This document shows, in pieces, positions 48,336 through 62,479 of a stretch of DNA of 64,000 nucleotides (the first letter of the stretch is position 1; each line of letters opens with the position of its first letter). The notes beneath the pieces were generated by a model that did not search any database, was not told the origin of the DNA, and saw nothing but the letters and a program-made list of their open reading frames with translations. The DNA comes from Lineus longissimus (taxonomy: Eukaryota > Nemertea > Pilidiophora > Heteronemertea > Lineidae). Both the position numbers and the translations under genes were made by a program. Location: contig NC_088316.1 of assembly GCF_910592395.1 (NCBI RefSeq), positions 992,001 through 1,056,000 of the forward strand, written 5' to 3'.

Positions 48336-51300
48336 AACTAAGAACCATTAATCTTTCAAACCTCAGTGGAAGAGCATGACCACCGTCATCAATCACGATG
48401 AATCGCTGAAATGAATCTAGATCAGCAAATAGCCGGGGTCCAATACTTTTCTAAATCGTCACGGGCATCATATGAAATTAAACTGACTTAATCGATAGGA
48501 TTTTCAATTATTAGATTGAATCACTTTGGATATTGATACCGATATTGGTTGGTTCAACAACATACATGTTATAAACAGCTCAAGGTTGAAAATTAAACTC
48601 GACACACTAGTAACTTTCAATTCGAAAGATTCTACTAAAAGTGCCGAGGGCAGTTCAATCAATCAATCAGCATCCCATGATGCATCTGGATCAGACAGCA
48701 TGACCAGAACGGACAATTTTTAAATCACAGCTTCAGCGATTCTGTCACGCTATACTGGGATGATTTGTTATTGATCTGGTAGAGGAATCGTTGCAGTTGT
48801 TTTTCAAACATTCTATAGAAGGGTGAAGAGTTTTCTCTGGTGTGATGAGATGTGGCACTGGTGGAGAAATTGAGCTGTTTTACTTAACTGAAAGTACCTC
48901 ATATAAAAATATATAAGGCCAGTGCCTCTGCTCACTTATACACATGCATCCTTGCATTGTAAATTTTGGGTGCTTTTTGCAGAATTCACATTTCATTTAG
49001 CTAGGTTGTCAAACTAAAGCGATCGATCAGAGTAACACACATTCTTGCAATCAGTGATTTTGACTGAAATCTTAGCTCCACCCTCCCAGTCTTTGCTGAA
49101 ACAACAAATTCCTCCATTGGTAGCAATTCCTTAACCAACAATCATGACCAGATGCTATCAACCAGATCATTACACCACCACCGAGACAGGTGCATGTGCA
49201 AGATTAAATCACTTTTTCCTGATTGGTACCGTCCATGTTCTGAATCACCTTTTTAGCAAACAAGCCTTTTGGGTGTGGGGACCAGGTGCTTTATGCCAGA
49301 GTTGGAAATTGCTTGCTACAATGGTATTAGGATTCTTATTACGGACGTCCAGTAAATCGGACATGGCTGAGGTAGTACGGACAGGTGTAGATGGCGCTGT
49401 CAAGAACTTTATCACTGGGGTCATAACTGCATTATAAGCGTGTGCATGCAAAAATGTTGTGACGATTTTTCGATAACAAATAAAAAGCCTGAGCAGAATG
49501 CACTGAAGATGATCATTGCGGAGATGATATTTTTATCTTTGGATTGCGCAAAGGGTTCTCTTGGTTTCAAAGTGCCCCATATCATACAACAGCATATATT
49601 CACAAAAAACAGCTTCCCGTTAAAAGTTAGTAATGTGACATTTGAAGAATCTACTTGACCAACTTATGTTTACTGCGATGGAGGCTGACGGGACTGGTGT
49701 CAGGTGAGCGTCATGCAGAAGCCACTTACCAACTCATATTCTATATCAAATCGTCAAACAAGGCACTTACGTGGCATAACAACAAAGGCTTGACTCAGAA
49801 GGATGATCTTTTAAGTACGTAGGAATGATATTACAAATGGATAGATTTTTGCAAGGTCAGTTGTTTTTTATGAGCATGGAAGTCTCAAAGGTAAAATAGT
49901 ATAAAATAGCCCTGGTTATTAAGTTTGCAGGAGGTTTCTGGTCAAACACTCCAAAGATTCCAGCAATTCAAAACAAGCAGCGCATTTTTTAAACTTCCTG
50001 AATTGTTTCAAACAAATACAAAGTACATGTAGGACAAGATTTTCTCCGATGAGATGTTTTAAGTCTGGACGGAATCTTTGAAGTTTCCTCGAGGTAATGA
50101 GGTATGAAAAATTTCGACGAATGCGCTGAAGCTAGACGAGATCTATGCTAAAAACTCACATCTTTGAAAACTGATACTGCAAACTGCAAAGTTTTTGTTC
50201 GAGTTTTCTTTTCTGTGATTTTCGCTAATAACCTAGTTTCGGGAAAATAAAATTTTGAAAAACTTTTTGAATGGAAAACCGATTTTTCTTTGGAATATCC
50301 ATCAAAAATGAAAATCATGAAATTTTAAAGATTTTGAAATTTTTAGTGAATTGCAATAATAAAGCAGCTTTGACACCAACGCAAACGCCTGAGATGTTTG
50401 GCACCTTGCTCAAGGGCACAAACAGTAGTGATCTCACATGGTCTACAACTTCTTTTGTAACCAAATAACGATAAATTGATCGCTAGTACTTCCCAAACTT
50501 TCACTATGAGTAGGCTCAGCGACAATGTGGTAAATATTGGCTGCATACCACCAGATGTTTCCGCCATCTCAACACTCTTTTTATCGGACAAACAACTTAT
50601 CTTTTCTCGTATCTTCCCCTGGCATTGGCAGGAACAGTGATTTTGGTTTTGTACTAACATCGCTTTTCAAATTGTACACGGCGGCTAGATAAAGTACTAA
50701 TATACGCTTCGCCAACGATGGCACAAAGGCTGATTTAGACATTTCTCCAACATTGGTTTTGCCTCCAGGAATTGCGATGAAAACAACCAGGACAACACTA
50801 TTGCATTGTCAAAGAATGCTCCACGCAGAATGAATAGACTGCTGCCAAGACTACGTCCCCGACTCTGGCTAAAGTAAAGAACGGAGAAAGACAATAAAGT
50901 GACGTCCAAAAATTCACCACGACAACCTGTTATTAAAGATGGCTGACCAGACGATGAAATGGTCATCCAGTTTGGCACGAGCTAAAAAGCAGTACAGAGA
51001 CTGACGATTGAAAAAAATCTCCCCGATCCCATGATGTGATTTGGCGACCATGATCAATAGAGAAATTCCCAAACACAATAGTGCCGTTCTAAAAAAGTCA
51101 CCATGATAATAAAATAAACAAAGATGGCGACCTAGACCTGATATTGGACACGACTGGCGACAGCAACAGGGCAGTGTAGAAATTTACGATGAAGAAAGTT
51201 CTATCGTTTGTTAAGGTTTCTGCAACTGAAAGAAATGTGCAAGGACATTGCCGAGGCAGGTTTCAGGCTGGATCCAGATTCAACATCAATGACCCTGGAC

Positions 51301-51885
51301 TGTTTTTTCGTACCAATAACTATATGTTTGCTGTAGTGTTTGCGATTGTACCCCTTTTTGCAAAAATATCAGGCTCGCTAAAAGAAAGGGCTGAACCGTA
51401 ATATTGGCAGGATGATAATAGAAACAGCTCATAGCAGGTAGTTTATACAGTCCACATTTACAGGTTAATATTTTTTTCAGCTAATAGCTGCTAAACGACT
51501 AGCACGCTACACAATAGCATTTGTTATTTATGATCTATATTTTTCCGAAAGAATGAAATGCACAAAATGCCTGGGGCAAAAAAAATATATTGCAAACCAC
51601 AAAATGCCTTCAAACAATACAACAATCATGTTTCCAGGAAGAGTATCGTAATAAAACAGGTATCTGTTTTGTTTTATTAAGCAATCACACATGTGCTTGT
51701 CTTTGGTGATACAGGAGATAAATCACTCTAGACACACCGATATAAAACTGGTTCATGAATTTAAGGCATGACCACCCCTATAGAATATGCATTAAACAGG
51801 CCAAGGTCCCTTCATACAATGAATTGATTGGCCAAACTTGTCGGTATTCAGGTTGTGATGAGCAATGTTGACTGGTCCAAATTTT

Positions 51886-52115
51886 TTTTTTTCACTTGTT
51901 TTTTTCTGCTTAAATTGAAGAAACATCATCAGTCCAAAAACTTTTTTGGCTTTGAAAATTTTTCAGAATTTTGATCTGATGAAAAAATTCAACTCTGAAG
52001 GTTGAAAAGATTTCTAAGTCGAAATATTTTTTTCACTTTTTTTTCTGCTCAAAATAGAAGAAACATCATCAGCCCCAACAAATTTTTGGCTTTGAAAATT
52101 TTTCAGAATTTTGTC
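51886..52115. repeat. Tandem duplication of an AT-rich block, about 135-bp spacing
   Basis: agaagaaacatcatcag-like block followed by tttggctttgaaaatttttc and agaattttg occurs twice, at about 51918-51972 and 52058-52114, each preceded by tttttttctgct. Confidence 0.75.
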
Positions 52116-52827
52116 CCTGGATTTTCAACTCCACTAATGCGACTATTCAAGTGACTACCCTATCATGGCAGCAACCCTCACCACATCGTTAGTCAAACCA
52201 CACATTAAAACTGATGGATCAGCCATCCCAGGAGACAAATATCCTGGGCCATAAAATACAAAATAAGAAATTTCAATCGTCCACTGATCTCAACAAAAAT
52301 TGCAAATTGCACACACCACTCAAATACCAATTTAAGGTTGAGCTATTTTCTCTCATCCATCTGGGACTCCAACAAACTTATCAGCGAAACACACTCTTGA
52401 TTTATTTAATACCACTTTAGAATTCGCCGACAAAGATTTCAGCCCCTTAGAATCACTTTATTCATAGATTAGTTGTAAGCTTTGATGAAATTTTTATGTT
52501 TCTGAAGAGGAGGATATATTGAGTTTGTGCTTTGAATGCAACATTTTGATGAGATTTGATAGCATTTGTCTAACCGTGATACAGAGTTTTAAAATGGTAA
52601 AAATGATTGAAAAATACCTTAAAAATCACTATTTTCAATTTTCCAACCCAAATGTTTTATTTCGGGATTTTTTTCTTCTTCACTAATGTCTGTTATTTAC
52701 TGAACACTCAAAAATAAAACACCTGCAAACATTTGACTATTAACGATATCGCTGTACAAAATCACCCTATCAATCCCCATGTGCCCTCAATTAAGTTGCA
52801 CCTGTGCGTCAACCTTAAGCTCGCACC

Positions 52828-53012
52828 ATCCCTAGTGTCCCCTTGGTCCAACACTGCCCCAGTCAAAACTCACACCATCCCCAGTGTCCCCTAGGTCCAA
52901 CACTGCCCCAGTCAAAACTCACACCATCCCCAGTGTCCCCTAGGTCCAACACTGCCCCAGTCAAAACTCACACCATCCCCAGTGTCCCCTAGGTCCAACA
53001 CTGCCCCATCGC
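52828..53012. repeat. 49-bp minisatellite, about 3.8 units
   Basis: Nearly identical copies of caccatccccagtgtcccct aggtccaacactgccccagt; the first unit is the most diverged. Much richer in C than its surroundings. Confidence 0.92.
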
Positions 53013-53398
53013 AAAATCGACTCTGTTGTTTGCAAACAATGATTTAACGGTGTTTTTCTCCCAAGATGCAATTACACGGTCTGTTCTTTAGCACGGTGAC
53101 TCAATGCCGCCAGGCTAATGCACCGTCTAAAAACATATCTTCCGGCCAGTATTGTCAGGTTTGTTGAGGAATGTTTTCTGTTCGGTTCCCATGACGATAA
53201 GTGGCAACCATGTTCACTTGATGCAGTCATCTCATAATTTGTTTAACACCTTTCAGACAGACCAAGCTTTGTCTGTTAATACCAGTGTGGTGGTAAAGTT
53301 TGTCCCCTGGAGAATTAGTCATGTCCTATTGTTAACTAGAAGATTTAGGTGTCATGCAAAAACACCAAACTGCTTGGCTTAACAAGTAATCACTGTGG

Positions 53399-53590
53399 AC
53401 AAGCGCCTCACAAGCATACCCTGTTATACAGAGAGGAAGACCAGCCCAATGGGTGTACCCTTTTCTACATAGGGTCAACAAGAGCCCAATTTAATGTTGC
53501 AGGGGTATAGCCAATATGAAAACGTGCTTGAGTGGTTATACCTGCATAAGGAAGAATTGTTGAGTGTATAGCCCGGTACGCATGTTTTTT
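53399..53590. repeat. Dispersed repeat, copy 2 (partner at 7886-8100)
   Basis: acaagcgcctcacaagcata, ggaagaccagcccaat and ttgagtgtatagcccggtac align in order with the copy in arfaptin intron 1. Confidence 0.55.
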
Positions 53591-54754
53591 AAACTCATAT
53601 AGCTGAGGTATGCCATCACATCTTGTCCGTCGTCCGTCCGTCCAGTACTTTCTTTGCCAGGATATGAATTATCAATTAAATTTTGGCAGTAAACCTTTTG
53701 AATTTTGAAAAGTTCACATTCGACATTGAACAGTGCAAATCCCAAATCCCTTACAGTACCTATCGCTTAAATCAACAAGAGAATATATCACAACGCCTCC
53801 TTATATTTTCCAATTATCGCTTGGGCATACATTTCCTGGGGATAAATCCAGCGGATGTTGATTTATCCGAAGGCTTCCTTCACAAATGACAAAAAGATGT
53901 TAATCGCTCCAATTCTTCCTTGGATTTTGGTATGGTTTGCACAAAGTGCAACGCAATCAAAATTTATCATTGTATGTTTTGATGGTAACCAAGGAGATTT
54001 GGATTAAGGCGGTGTTATGGCCAAAGGGAATATAAGATTATAGTTTTCTATTAAACTAGTATAAAGAAAGCATCTGTGGTCTTTTTCTATTTCAGTTTCG
54101 CATTTACAAACATTGCCTGAAGATAACTGCTGTAAACCACAACAATTTCCATGCAGGAAAATTTGATAAAATATCAACTTTTACAATTCTTTTGAATGGA
54201 ACTATTTCAGCTAATTCACAAAGCCATTTCCATGACCTATGTTGGAATTGCACAACCAAGTCTATCACCTACATGTAATGCACAAGAAGAAAAATCTAAT
54301 TAACAAAAGTAATTAAGAGAGCATTAACGAAGCAAGCATGAAAGGATATGAGGAAATAGACAACCTATTATTGGCAAATTTCATTTCATTGGAGAAAATC
54401 TCCTTTGATTTGGTTATCTATTCTGATGAGCTGCATGTTGTCTGTCATGTCTTGTTGGCTCATTATCTTGTATTGTATTCTTGTTGCTTGCTACGATCTG
54501 AGTCTGAATACATCCTTCTTTTGATCAGTTGCCCAGGGCGTCTACACAGCATCATGTTTTAAGAATGCGGTTCTTTGGCATTTGCCTTCTTTGTATTCTT
54601 TCATTGAACACTGCTATAGTACAGTCATGCAAATTTGCTGAAACTTGAAATTTAGGATATTTGTATAAACCTTTTATTTCAACTGAATCACTGTACAAAA
54701 AGATAGTTAAACGATAATTCAGTTGGATAAAAGTGTCATACATTTGGGCTAATT

Positions 54755-54892
54755 AGGGAGGTAGAGAACAGTGACTTATCACAGATCCTTATACGTATAT
54801 GGATAAAACTCAGTAGAAAGAGGGCGGATTTTGTGTACCATCCAATCCGTATAAGGATCTGTGATAAGTCACTGACCTCAATCTCCCGGATA
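54755..54892. mobile_element. Foldback MITE, family D, copy 2
   Basis: cagtgacttatcacagatcc at 54769 is the complement of ggatctgtgataagtcactg ending at 54874. The arms extend outward over agggaggtagagaa / gacctcaatctccc. The centre contains agaaagagggcgg, also present inverted in the copy at 39485-39609. Confidence 0.8.
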
Positions 54893-55634
54893 CATTTTTG
54901 GAAGGTGGACAAATTTTCCCTGCCTTATGGAACCTTTTTACCTCTGTTTTTCACCAAATGGGCAGACAGGACCTTTCCGTGGAAATCAGTTTCTTTTTCA
55001 TGTAACATAGCTTCTAACCCTTGAGGGAGATCCACGAAAAGTGCTATGTCGGAAAACTTTGTAATTTATAACTCATAGAGTTATGTACCCAAGAGCAAAG
55101 ATCAACAAATACTCTACTTTCACTGATGTAAGACCACTAGTATACTACAAAGATGATACAAAGGCAGAGCTGGAAAATGACGTTATGACCACTGGAAACT
55201 TGGTGGGGCCAACCCATTGTTTATCTTAACTGAACATTGCCAATGGCATTGAATAATAGTGTGCATGATATCTCCTGAAAATAGATCAGAAATGATCTTA
55301 GACCGGTGAAACTAGAGTATATACCAGAACTTATAAAACCCAGTCAACACTATCATATATTATGCAATTTTCATCCCTTCCCCAGTCACTCAACTAGTTT
55401 TGTTGGCAAGAAAACAATCTGACCCAGGCCCCTAAGGAAGCTACAGAAAGAAAAAAACTGTTTGGCTTGCTTCTTTTGGGCTAAGGCTATGCCTGGTTGA
55501 CACAAAGGCATCGAGACCAATTCGCGATATGAGAAAAGTGACATCTTTAAAAATTAATGAACGGGAAGTTAAATGTACCACCAGCGGGAAGTATTACACA
55601 ACATAACAGAAGACTGCGGACATGCTGAGGGATC

Positions 55635-55893
55635 TTATCAGTAAAAGTACAAACAGTGACGACTTCGACATTAGAACCAAATGAAGGGAGAGGGAAACAT
55701 TTTTCATCCGTACTATACTTTCCAGGCAATAGGCTATATCTCATGGCGTCGGTCAGAAAACTGCAGACATTCCAATAGCAAAAGTACAAACAGTAGCAAC
55801 TTCGACATTAGAAACAAATGAAGGGAGAGGGAAAACATTTTCTTCTGTACTATACTTTCCAAGCCAAAGGCTATATCTGATTGCGTCGGTCAG
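55635..55893. repeat. Two-copy tandem repeat, about 140-bp spacing
   Basis: aaaagtacaaacagtgacga, acattagaaccaaatgaagg and gtactatactttcca-like blocks recur in order at about 55779-55893 with few changes. Confidence 0.85.
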
Positions 55894-55904
55894 ACATCAG
55901 ATGG

Positions 55905-56215
55905 TCATACCAATAGGTTTCCTCATTGGGAGCTTTCCAATGAATGGTTAAGTCAATAGGTTAACAAATGATTCCATCAGAACGCATTAATTGAGAGCTC
56001 TCCGACGAATGATCAAATGAATAGGTTTAATATGGTACCATCAGAAAGTGCTCATAAAGAGCTTTCCAATGAATGGCCATTTTGATGGGTTTAGCTATGG
56101 TACCATCAAAATTTGCTCACTGAGAGCTTTCCAAACAATGGCGATGTCAATGGTTTAGTTTTAGTACCATCAGAATGTGCTCACTGAGAGCTTTCCGACG
56201 AATAGTCATGTCATG
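55905..56215. repeat. Degenerate tandem repeat, about 62-bp period, five units
   Basis: Each unit has ggtaccatcag, then tgctcactgagagctttcc, gacgaatg, and gtcaataggttt, with many substitutions. Confidence 0.75.
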
Positions 56216-56355
56216 GACATGTCCTTAATTATAGAGAGGTGTCCTGATAAGAGAGGTCAAATTCAAATGAAACAACCAATTAGGGTCCAAAACAGGTGTC
56301 CTTAATAAAGAGGTTGTCCTTAATAGAGAGGTGTCTGTGAATGGAGGTTCCACTG
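56214..56355 (+). repeat. Dispersed repeat, 'AACCTCTCTATTA' family, truncated copy
   Basis: It carries tagagaggtgtcctgataag, agaggtcaaattcaaatg, and ggaggttccactgcc, in the order seen at 14753-14943; the left end is missing. Confidence 0.65.
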
Positions 56356-59280
56356 CCTTCTGTTCTGTTATGATGCAGCAAGAAATATCCACGCAAAGGT
56401 TATTTTCTGCTGTGTCAGATAGTTGGCCGGATATTTTTATGGTATATTAACCTTTCCGCTATGACAAGATTGCACATCCATTATTTTGGATCAGCGATGC
56501 CAACTCAAACAATTCTTATTTGTTTTATGCCAGTGTTGGATGTTTGTTTGTTCTTTTGTTTCTTTGTTGATTCCTCGGCTGTAAGCCTCGTGGGTCAACA
56601 TGGTAATGAGTGCAACTAGCGCTGACCAAAGGACAGCTTTATTTTTTTGGGCCCACCTGTCCTTCTTCTCTTGCGTTTGGAGTTTTTGAGATACACGGAA
56701 GAGAGTCAGAGCCCAAGAGCTTTCAGTACTTTATTCTTCATGGGGAGTAGATCTGAATTCTTTGAACATAAGTCGCCATCCCCCCTCCCACATTCTTCAA
56801 ATCATCAGTCATGACAAGCTAAATACCTTTGCATGTCCTTGTCACGATGTCAGGATCAGGGGATTTTATCCTCACTATTGCACGATGAAAATGTGATGCC
56901 TGGGGCACATCTTAACTAAAGACAGGCTCCACAACGACATGCATTTTGTAAGAAAACTATGAAAGAATCTGTTTGATGTGGTTGAGCTGTAAGGAAAATG
57001 CTTGAAAGTCCAATAGTCCGATAGTCTGAAATTTCCACTAAAACTGACATAAAAATAGCTTTGGGGATTACCGCTGCAGTCAAGTAAAGCCAGAACATCA
57101 ATAGAAAGTATTTGGTTAGCAACAACTGATGCAATAGCCGCAGTTCTTGAAAAATATATGAAAGAAGCACATAATAATGGATTGGATAATATATTGATTC
57201 CTTTAGAAAACCCTTTTGCCCACGTTAGAGTGACATATGATATTGACAAGTAACGACAAACGTCTTTGTTTTTTGCTTAGGTCAGGTAAAAATAATCACT
57301 TGTTTCTTGTCAACGCTGCCATAACTTTGGCCGGCGCCAAAATTCTTTCATTTCATATTTTGCCACCACTTCATTTCACAAAAATAATAAGCCAGTGAAA
57401 CTTAGGCAGTTTTCAGTACAGTATGGTTCCAGAATCTCAGAATTATCGGGAGAAATTCTATCTTTGTCATGTCTCTTTTGTTCCCTTTTCGCCACCAATG
57501 GACAAAGTCAAATGAAGCCTTTTTATATCTCTATCTCTGAAACATGGAGACGAATCAAAAGCGTGTGAGCGATTTTCAGACTGATAGAAAAATTCTTTAT
57601 TTTCTCTCTGTTTACTTCTTCAAACAGATAGGCAAGATCAGAGACAATCTCCATCACAGGGGTCTGACGTTGCTCGATGTAGTTGGAGAGTGAGATGGTC
57701 GCTCCGTTGATGTTTAGTGACAATGATGCAAAACACGAATTGATTAACTTTGTCGCAGCATCGCCAATTGAATCAAAGCTTTTTTAAATTCTCAACAGGG
57801 TGGCAGATGGGTTGCTAGCCAACCCAATGAAAACCCAAAAAGTTACTGCATTGCCGCAGAGGATGAGTCCAAGAAGCCCTTTTTATCTTTATCGAGGAAT
57901 TATTCGGACCAATCCCTCTTTTGTCATGAATATAACCAACAAATGGATTTATAAGCCGATTAGTCTATGCAGGTCCATGGTTAGAACCAAAGGCATGAAA
58001 GCTTATACCAGTCTGCGCATCAGCACATTAGATATGAGACACTAGGTATCGATGAAATAAACCATACAGAGGGACAATGCCTCTCAGCCTCCTTTTTATC
58101 TCGGGAGGTAAAGGTCATATGAATTCTTTTATGTCAATACCTACAAATAATTCCTCCTTTGTCATCAACATTGTCCATAATGCCAAATGGATGTATTGCT
58201 CATTAATCTAATGCAGGGGTCACGGGCAAGATCTATCATCTCTAAATAATAAACCACAGCAGATTTTATCTCCATATATATATCCCAAATGTCTCCTTTC
58301 TTCATGCATTAGGATCTGCTAATCTGCTTTTTTATCACCACCTTTTACCATCAAGGTTGATGGCAATATTCTCCTAATGTAAACCTGCACATTTTGACAC
58401 CTCTATATTTTTGAGTTTGTACGAGAAGTGAAACTTTCAGAAATTTTATCTTGGCTGGTTACAAAATTTCTTCCATTTTTTCCAATCAAAAAATATTCTT
58501 GCACTCAGACGAGATTTACTTATCTGACTTTTATCACCACCTTCGTCACCCAAACTTCTTTTATGGACTTGTTTTTTGAGTCTGGGAAATCTATATGATG
58601 GTTTAAGTGACTCAGGGCAGTAAAAATGATTTCTGAAGACAACATGATTTTATTCATGATTCCATTTCATATCAGCTTTGTCACCTCTCATACCCAACAA
58701 CTTGAGTGAAACATCAGATATGAACACGGCAACCTGATTCATCTATAGGACACTGAGTACATCATCTTTTGATGTACAAGGTGTTACAGTTGAGTACAGA
58801 CAAGAGTTATTTTATGTGTCATCCTGGCTATCATAGAAGCCTAATTATATACTCAAAGCTATCTTTTTGTAATTTATCTGTCATTTCATCTCAAGGTTCT
58901 TGTGAACGCATCAGCACCTCAGAAGGCTTCCTCATAAGGTATGGAATTTTTGAGAGAGCATATTTTTAGGTTCTCCTCAATCAGTGCATAGGCTGCTAAG
59001 TGTACCTTATTTGGTTGAAACACAGCTCTGGAGCACCTTCAAACCACCCGTGAGCTGGAGATCATGAAGGAAATCTTATTGGGTAACCAAGGCATTCCGA
59101 TGGGTATATAATCCCTGGGCAAGCCTGGGAAAGGCATTCGATTCAATTCAATTCAGGTCATTCATTCATTCACTCTTCTTCTCAACTTGTATGGATTATT
59201 ACTTCTCCAAATATGAGCTACTACAATCTTGTGGTTTTTCATTCTTCTTCTTCTTTCAACCTTTTGCAATGAACTTGCAA

Positions 59281-59880
59281 CTTTGACTTACAAGTGAAGA
59301 AGCGTACTAGAACATATTCTGCCAAACCAAGGCCCTGTAACTTTGACTTACAAGTAAAGAGGCGTACTAGAACATATCCTGCCAAACCAAGGCCCTGTAA
59401 CTTTGACTTACAAGTGAAGAGGCGTACTAGAACATATCCTGCCAAACCAAGGCCCTGTAACTTTGACTTACAAGTGAAGAGGCGTACTAGAACATATCCT
59501 GCCAAACCAAGGCCCTGTAACTTTGACTTACAAGTGAAGAGGCGTACTAGAACATATCCTGCCAAACCAAGGCCCTGTAACTTTGACTTACAAGTGAAGA
59601 GGCGTACTAGAACATATTCTGCCAAACCAAGGCCCTGTAACTTTGACTTACAAGTGAAGAGGCGCACTAGAACATATCCTGCCAAACCAAGGCCCTGTAA
59701 CTTAGACTTACAAGTGAAGAGGCGCACTAGAACATATCCTGCCAAACCAAGGCCCTGTAACTTTGACTTACAAGTGAAGAGGCGTACTAGAACATATCCT
59801 GCCAAACCGAGGCCTTGTAACTTTGACTTACAAGTGAAGAGGCGTACTAGAACATGTCCTGCCAAACCAAGGCCTTGTAA
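59281..59880. repeat. 60-bp minisatellite, exactly ten units, no indels
   Basis: Ten consecutive 60-bp units beginning ctttgacttacaagtgaaga, differing only by single substitutions. Because 60 is divisible by three, both strands stay open (20-residue repeats, 202 and 214 codons). No ATG starts the plus frame in good context, and no protein family is recognised. Confidence 0.97.
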
Positions 59881-62479
59881 CAAGCCTTCAGGTGCAACGT
59901 AACTTGAGCTATGTTTATTGTTAGCTCTCTGTTTGTTATGTCCTTAGATAGGCATCCTTGATTCAGGCATTTATGATTATAAACACAGATCGGGTATCTA
60001 CGCATAGCAAATTTTAAAAAGTTCCATGTTTTTTAAATGATTTAATACTGACAACACACTAAAAAGACGTACACTTTTAAAATATTTTCTCTTCAAACAA
60101 GCCTTTATCATGTTTACACATACAGAAATTCATTTTTTCGATATTCTTTTAAAACATTTTGAGACTTGCTGTAGCTGGTATTCCGTAGTGTGTGCAGAGG
60201 AATTGTGCTTCAAACATAGACTGAAAACACCTTTAGAATGTGTACATTTCAAAAGATTTTCTTCAAACATATCTCTGCATAAGTCAGTTATTTCATCATA
60301 AGAATTTCAAAATATTTCAGAAAGTTGTTGAGTTGATAAACTTGGAATGCTAAGGAATGCTTAGAATAGAGATATGTTTCTAACATAGCAAATGTCTTAA
60401 AAATCTGAAGGAATTTAACAATTTTTTGATAAGCCCTCTGAAAAGCTGAAATTTTGAATAGTGAGAATCTCCCCCCTCCCGCCAAAAAAACAATAACTAC
60501 CAGGAGCCAAATACCCTTTTACAATTGAGTAACTGTAGGCATCTCCTAAGCAAGTTATTGACAAATCAATGTACGGCTAATGGCTCTTGATGTATCTGGT
60601 TTTCCAAACCTCCAGCTTTCTCTGACCTGATCAACTTTGTGATATTTCAGTCGTGAGAGGAGAGGCCAGGAATATCTGTTTTCAGTCGACCAATTACTTG
60701 TTAGATTCAAGGGGTTTCATGACAAAGGCTGCTGGTCAATGTTTTGAATGTTCTTTTGCTCCAGGCCATAGACAGCAAAGCCCAAAACCTGACACGCACC
60801 AAAAAATCAGATAATATCTTGTAATTCCAAACATAGCTCATATTTGTTATTAGGATAACATCAAAGAGGAAGGGTGAACTATGTAGAGCATTAGCACAAG
60901 TTACCATCATCCGCCAAACCTATGGGGATGAAATTCACCCAAACATGCTTCTTCATTTACTATGGAAAAAAGGAGTTCAGACTAGCCTATCCAGAGGTTA
61001 GTGTAGCATTAGGACATTCTGAGAACAAGAATGCAATGAGCAGTGGGAAGGACACGTAATGCGGTAAAGACCAGGAAGATTTTTTCCCTGTTATCACTCT
61101 GAAACACAAACAGTTTCACTTCTATAGCTTTTGCTCAAGTTTGTGAGGCTTCTCAGCATTAGGACAGCCAAATAGATTTCTGTACTACTTTATTAACAAT
61201 GCTAGAAATCACCAACAAGACAACCAGACAAACATATCTACAAAAACAATTGAAATGTTTCCAGCCACAAATTCTTTTACCAATATTACATTTGTGGCAA
61301 TATCGAGTTTAGAACCCCACACCCATAAAAATCAGTTAAATAACTCTTGGCAGCATCAAATAATGAAGCTGCGCTGCATTTAAGTGTTGCTCCAGTCCGC
61401 TGATTGGAAATGAGATTTGCTCAAGTTTGGCCGTGCGTCCTAACGTTATTAACAGTGATCCACTTTGCCAGAGGGATCTGGTTTACTCTTACAAGCTTGG
61501 CCTAAATCAATAAAGGGAAGAGCACAAGAGGTGGGACAAGAATGGCTTCTCGTGGCAATGTAGGCTACCACCTTGATACATCTCAGGTTCATTTCCGGAA
61601 TTTTAAAAATGGGTGGGGTGATGTTGACTCATGTCATCAGTGGCTATAAGCTAACATGATGAATGCTAATAAAAGAAACCAGGGTCAACCTTCTGGCCTA
61701 AGATCTTAGGAAATTGCGTATTGTAAGTATCGAGATCAATTCTGCCACCTTTGTTAATTGCACCTTGGAGTTAATCCCATTAACTTTCAGATTCTGTAGT
61801 TGACTCATTTCAGTATGCGCTATTAGCCCCCTCACTCGCGAGGTTGCTAACCTGATTACAAGGGGCCAGCTGACTCACATGGGTCACATGATCGAGGGCT
61901 AGATCGAGCTGAAGAATTTTCACAGAAAGTTGGTCTAATTGAAGAAGGAATACTGATTTCTATCCTTTGAAGCAAACTTCTAATAGCATGTGATGGCATG
62001 AGTCAAAAATGTAGAGTTATACAAGATTTCCTCAGTTTTAAGGGTTGTCCATAGACACCACCATTTTGGCTAGAAACCTGGGAGGATGTTTATGGAAAAC
62101 AAAACGAACTGACTCCTACCCTTGAAACCGGCATATTCTTCGTTTTTCAGTCAATTTCCCCAAATCCTTGGTCAATTTTACAAAGAATTTGGTCCGGTAC
62201 TGAATAAAGAAGGTCAAGCATCCTGTACATGTGTCATCATAATCGATCCCGCACCCGGTTTTAGCTAGTACCACTTTTTTCTCTCTGCCGTGTGTTCCAT
62301 AGTAATGGAAACATTATTTTCTGTATTTTCCACCTGACACACTGGACTTGTTCCCAAACAACTATCATTACATGTTTGCGTGGTCAAGCACAACACAATC
62401 TGACATCTCCCTTCCAATAGTTTGTGCAGAGGCAATCAATTCCTGGAGCAGTAAAAAATATTGCTGAAATGCATCAAAA

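Larger units (their letters stand above)
39869..59280. other. Gene-poor stretch, possibly a YIPF5 5' intron
   Basis: No exon could be supported over 19 kb. Open frames such as 41588-42103 (+, 171 codons) and 40988-41299 (-) show no recognisable domain. Contents are AT-rich sequence, several tandem repeats, dispersed repeats and a MITE, given separately. The minus frame at 45650-45952 begins with a signal-peptide-like stretch and ALCCYVCWS, and is discussed as a finding. Confidence 0.45.

Noticed and set aside
48130-53012. Short tandem arrays considered as CRISPR-like arrays
   Set aside because: Units are contiguous without unique spacers and the genome is animal; these are minisatellites.
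56831-56860. Candidate YIPF5 exon end (AAG-gtattt on the minus strand)
   Set aside because: The preceding codons do not give the conserved Trp-Gln-Lys or the ELGINF region.
59239-59902. Long repetitive frames on both strands (202 and 214 codons)
   Set aside because: A 60-bp repeat keeps both strands open automatically; no good ATG, splice signal or family match. Kept only as a finding to test.
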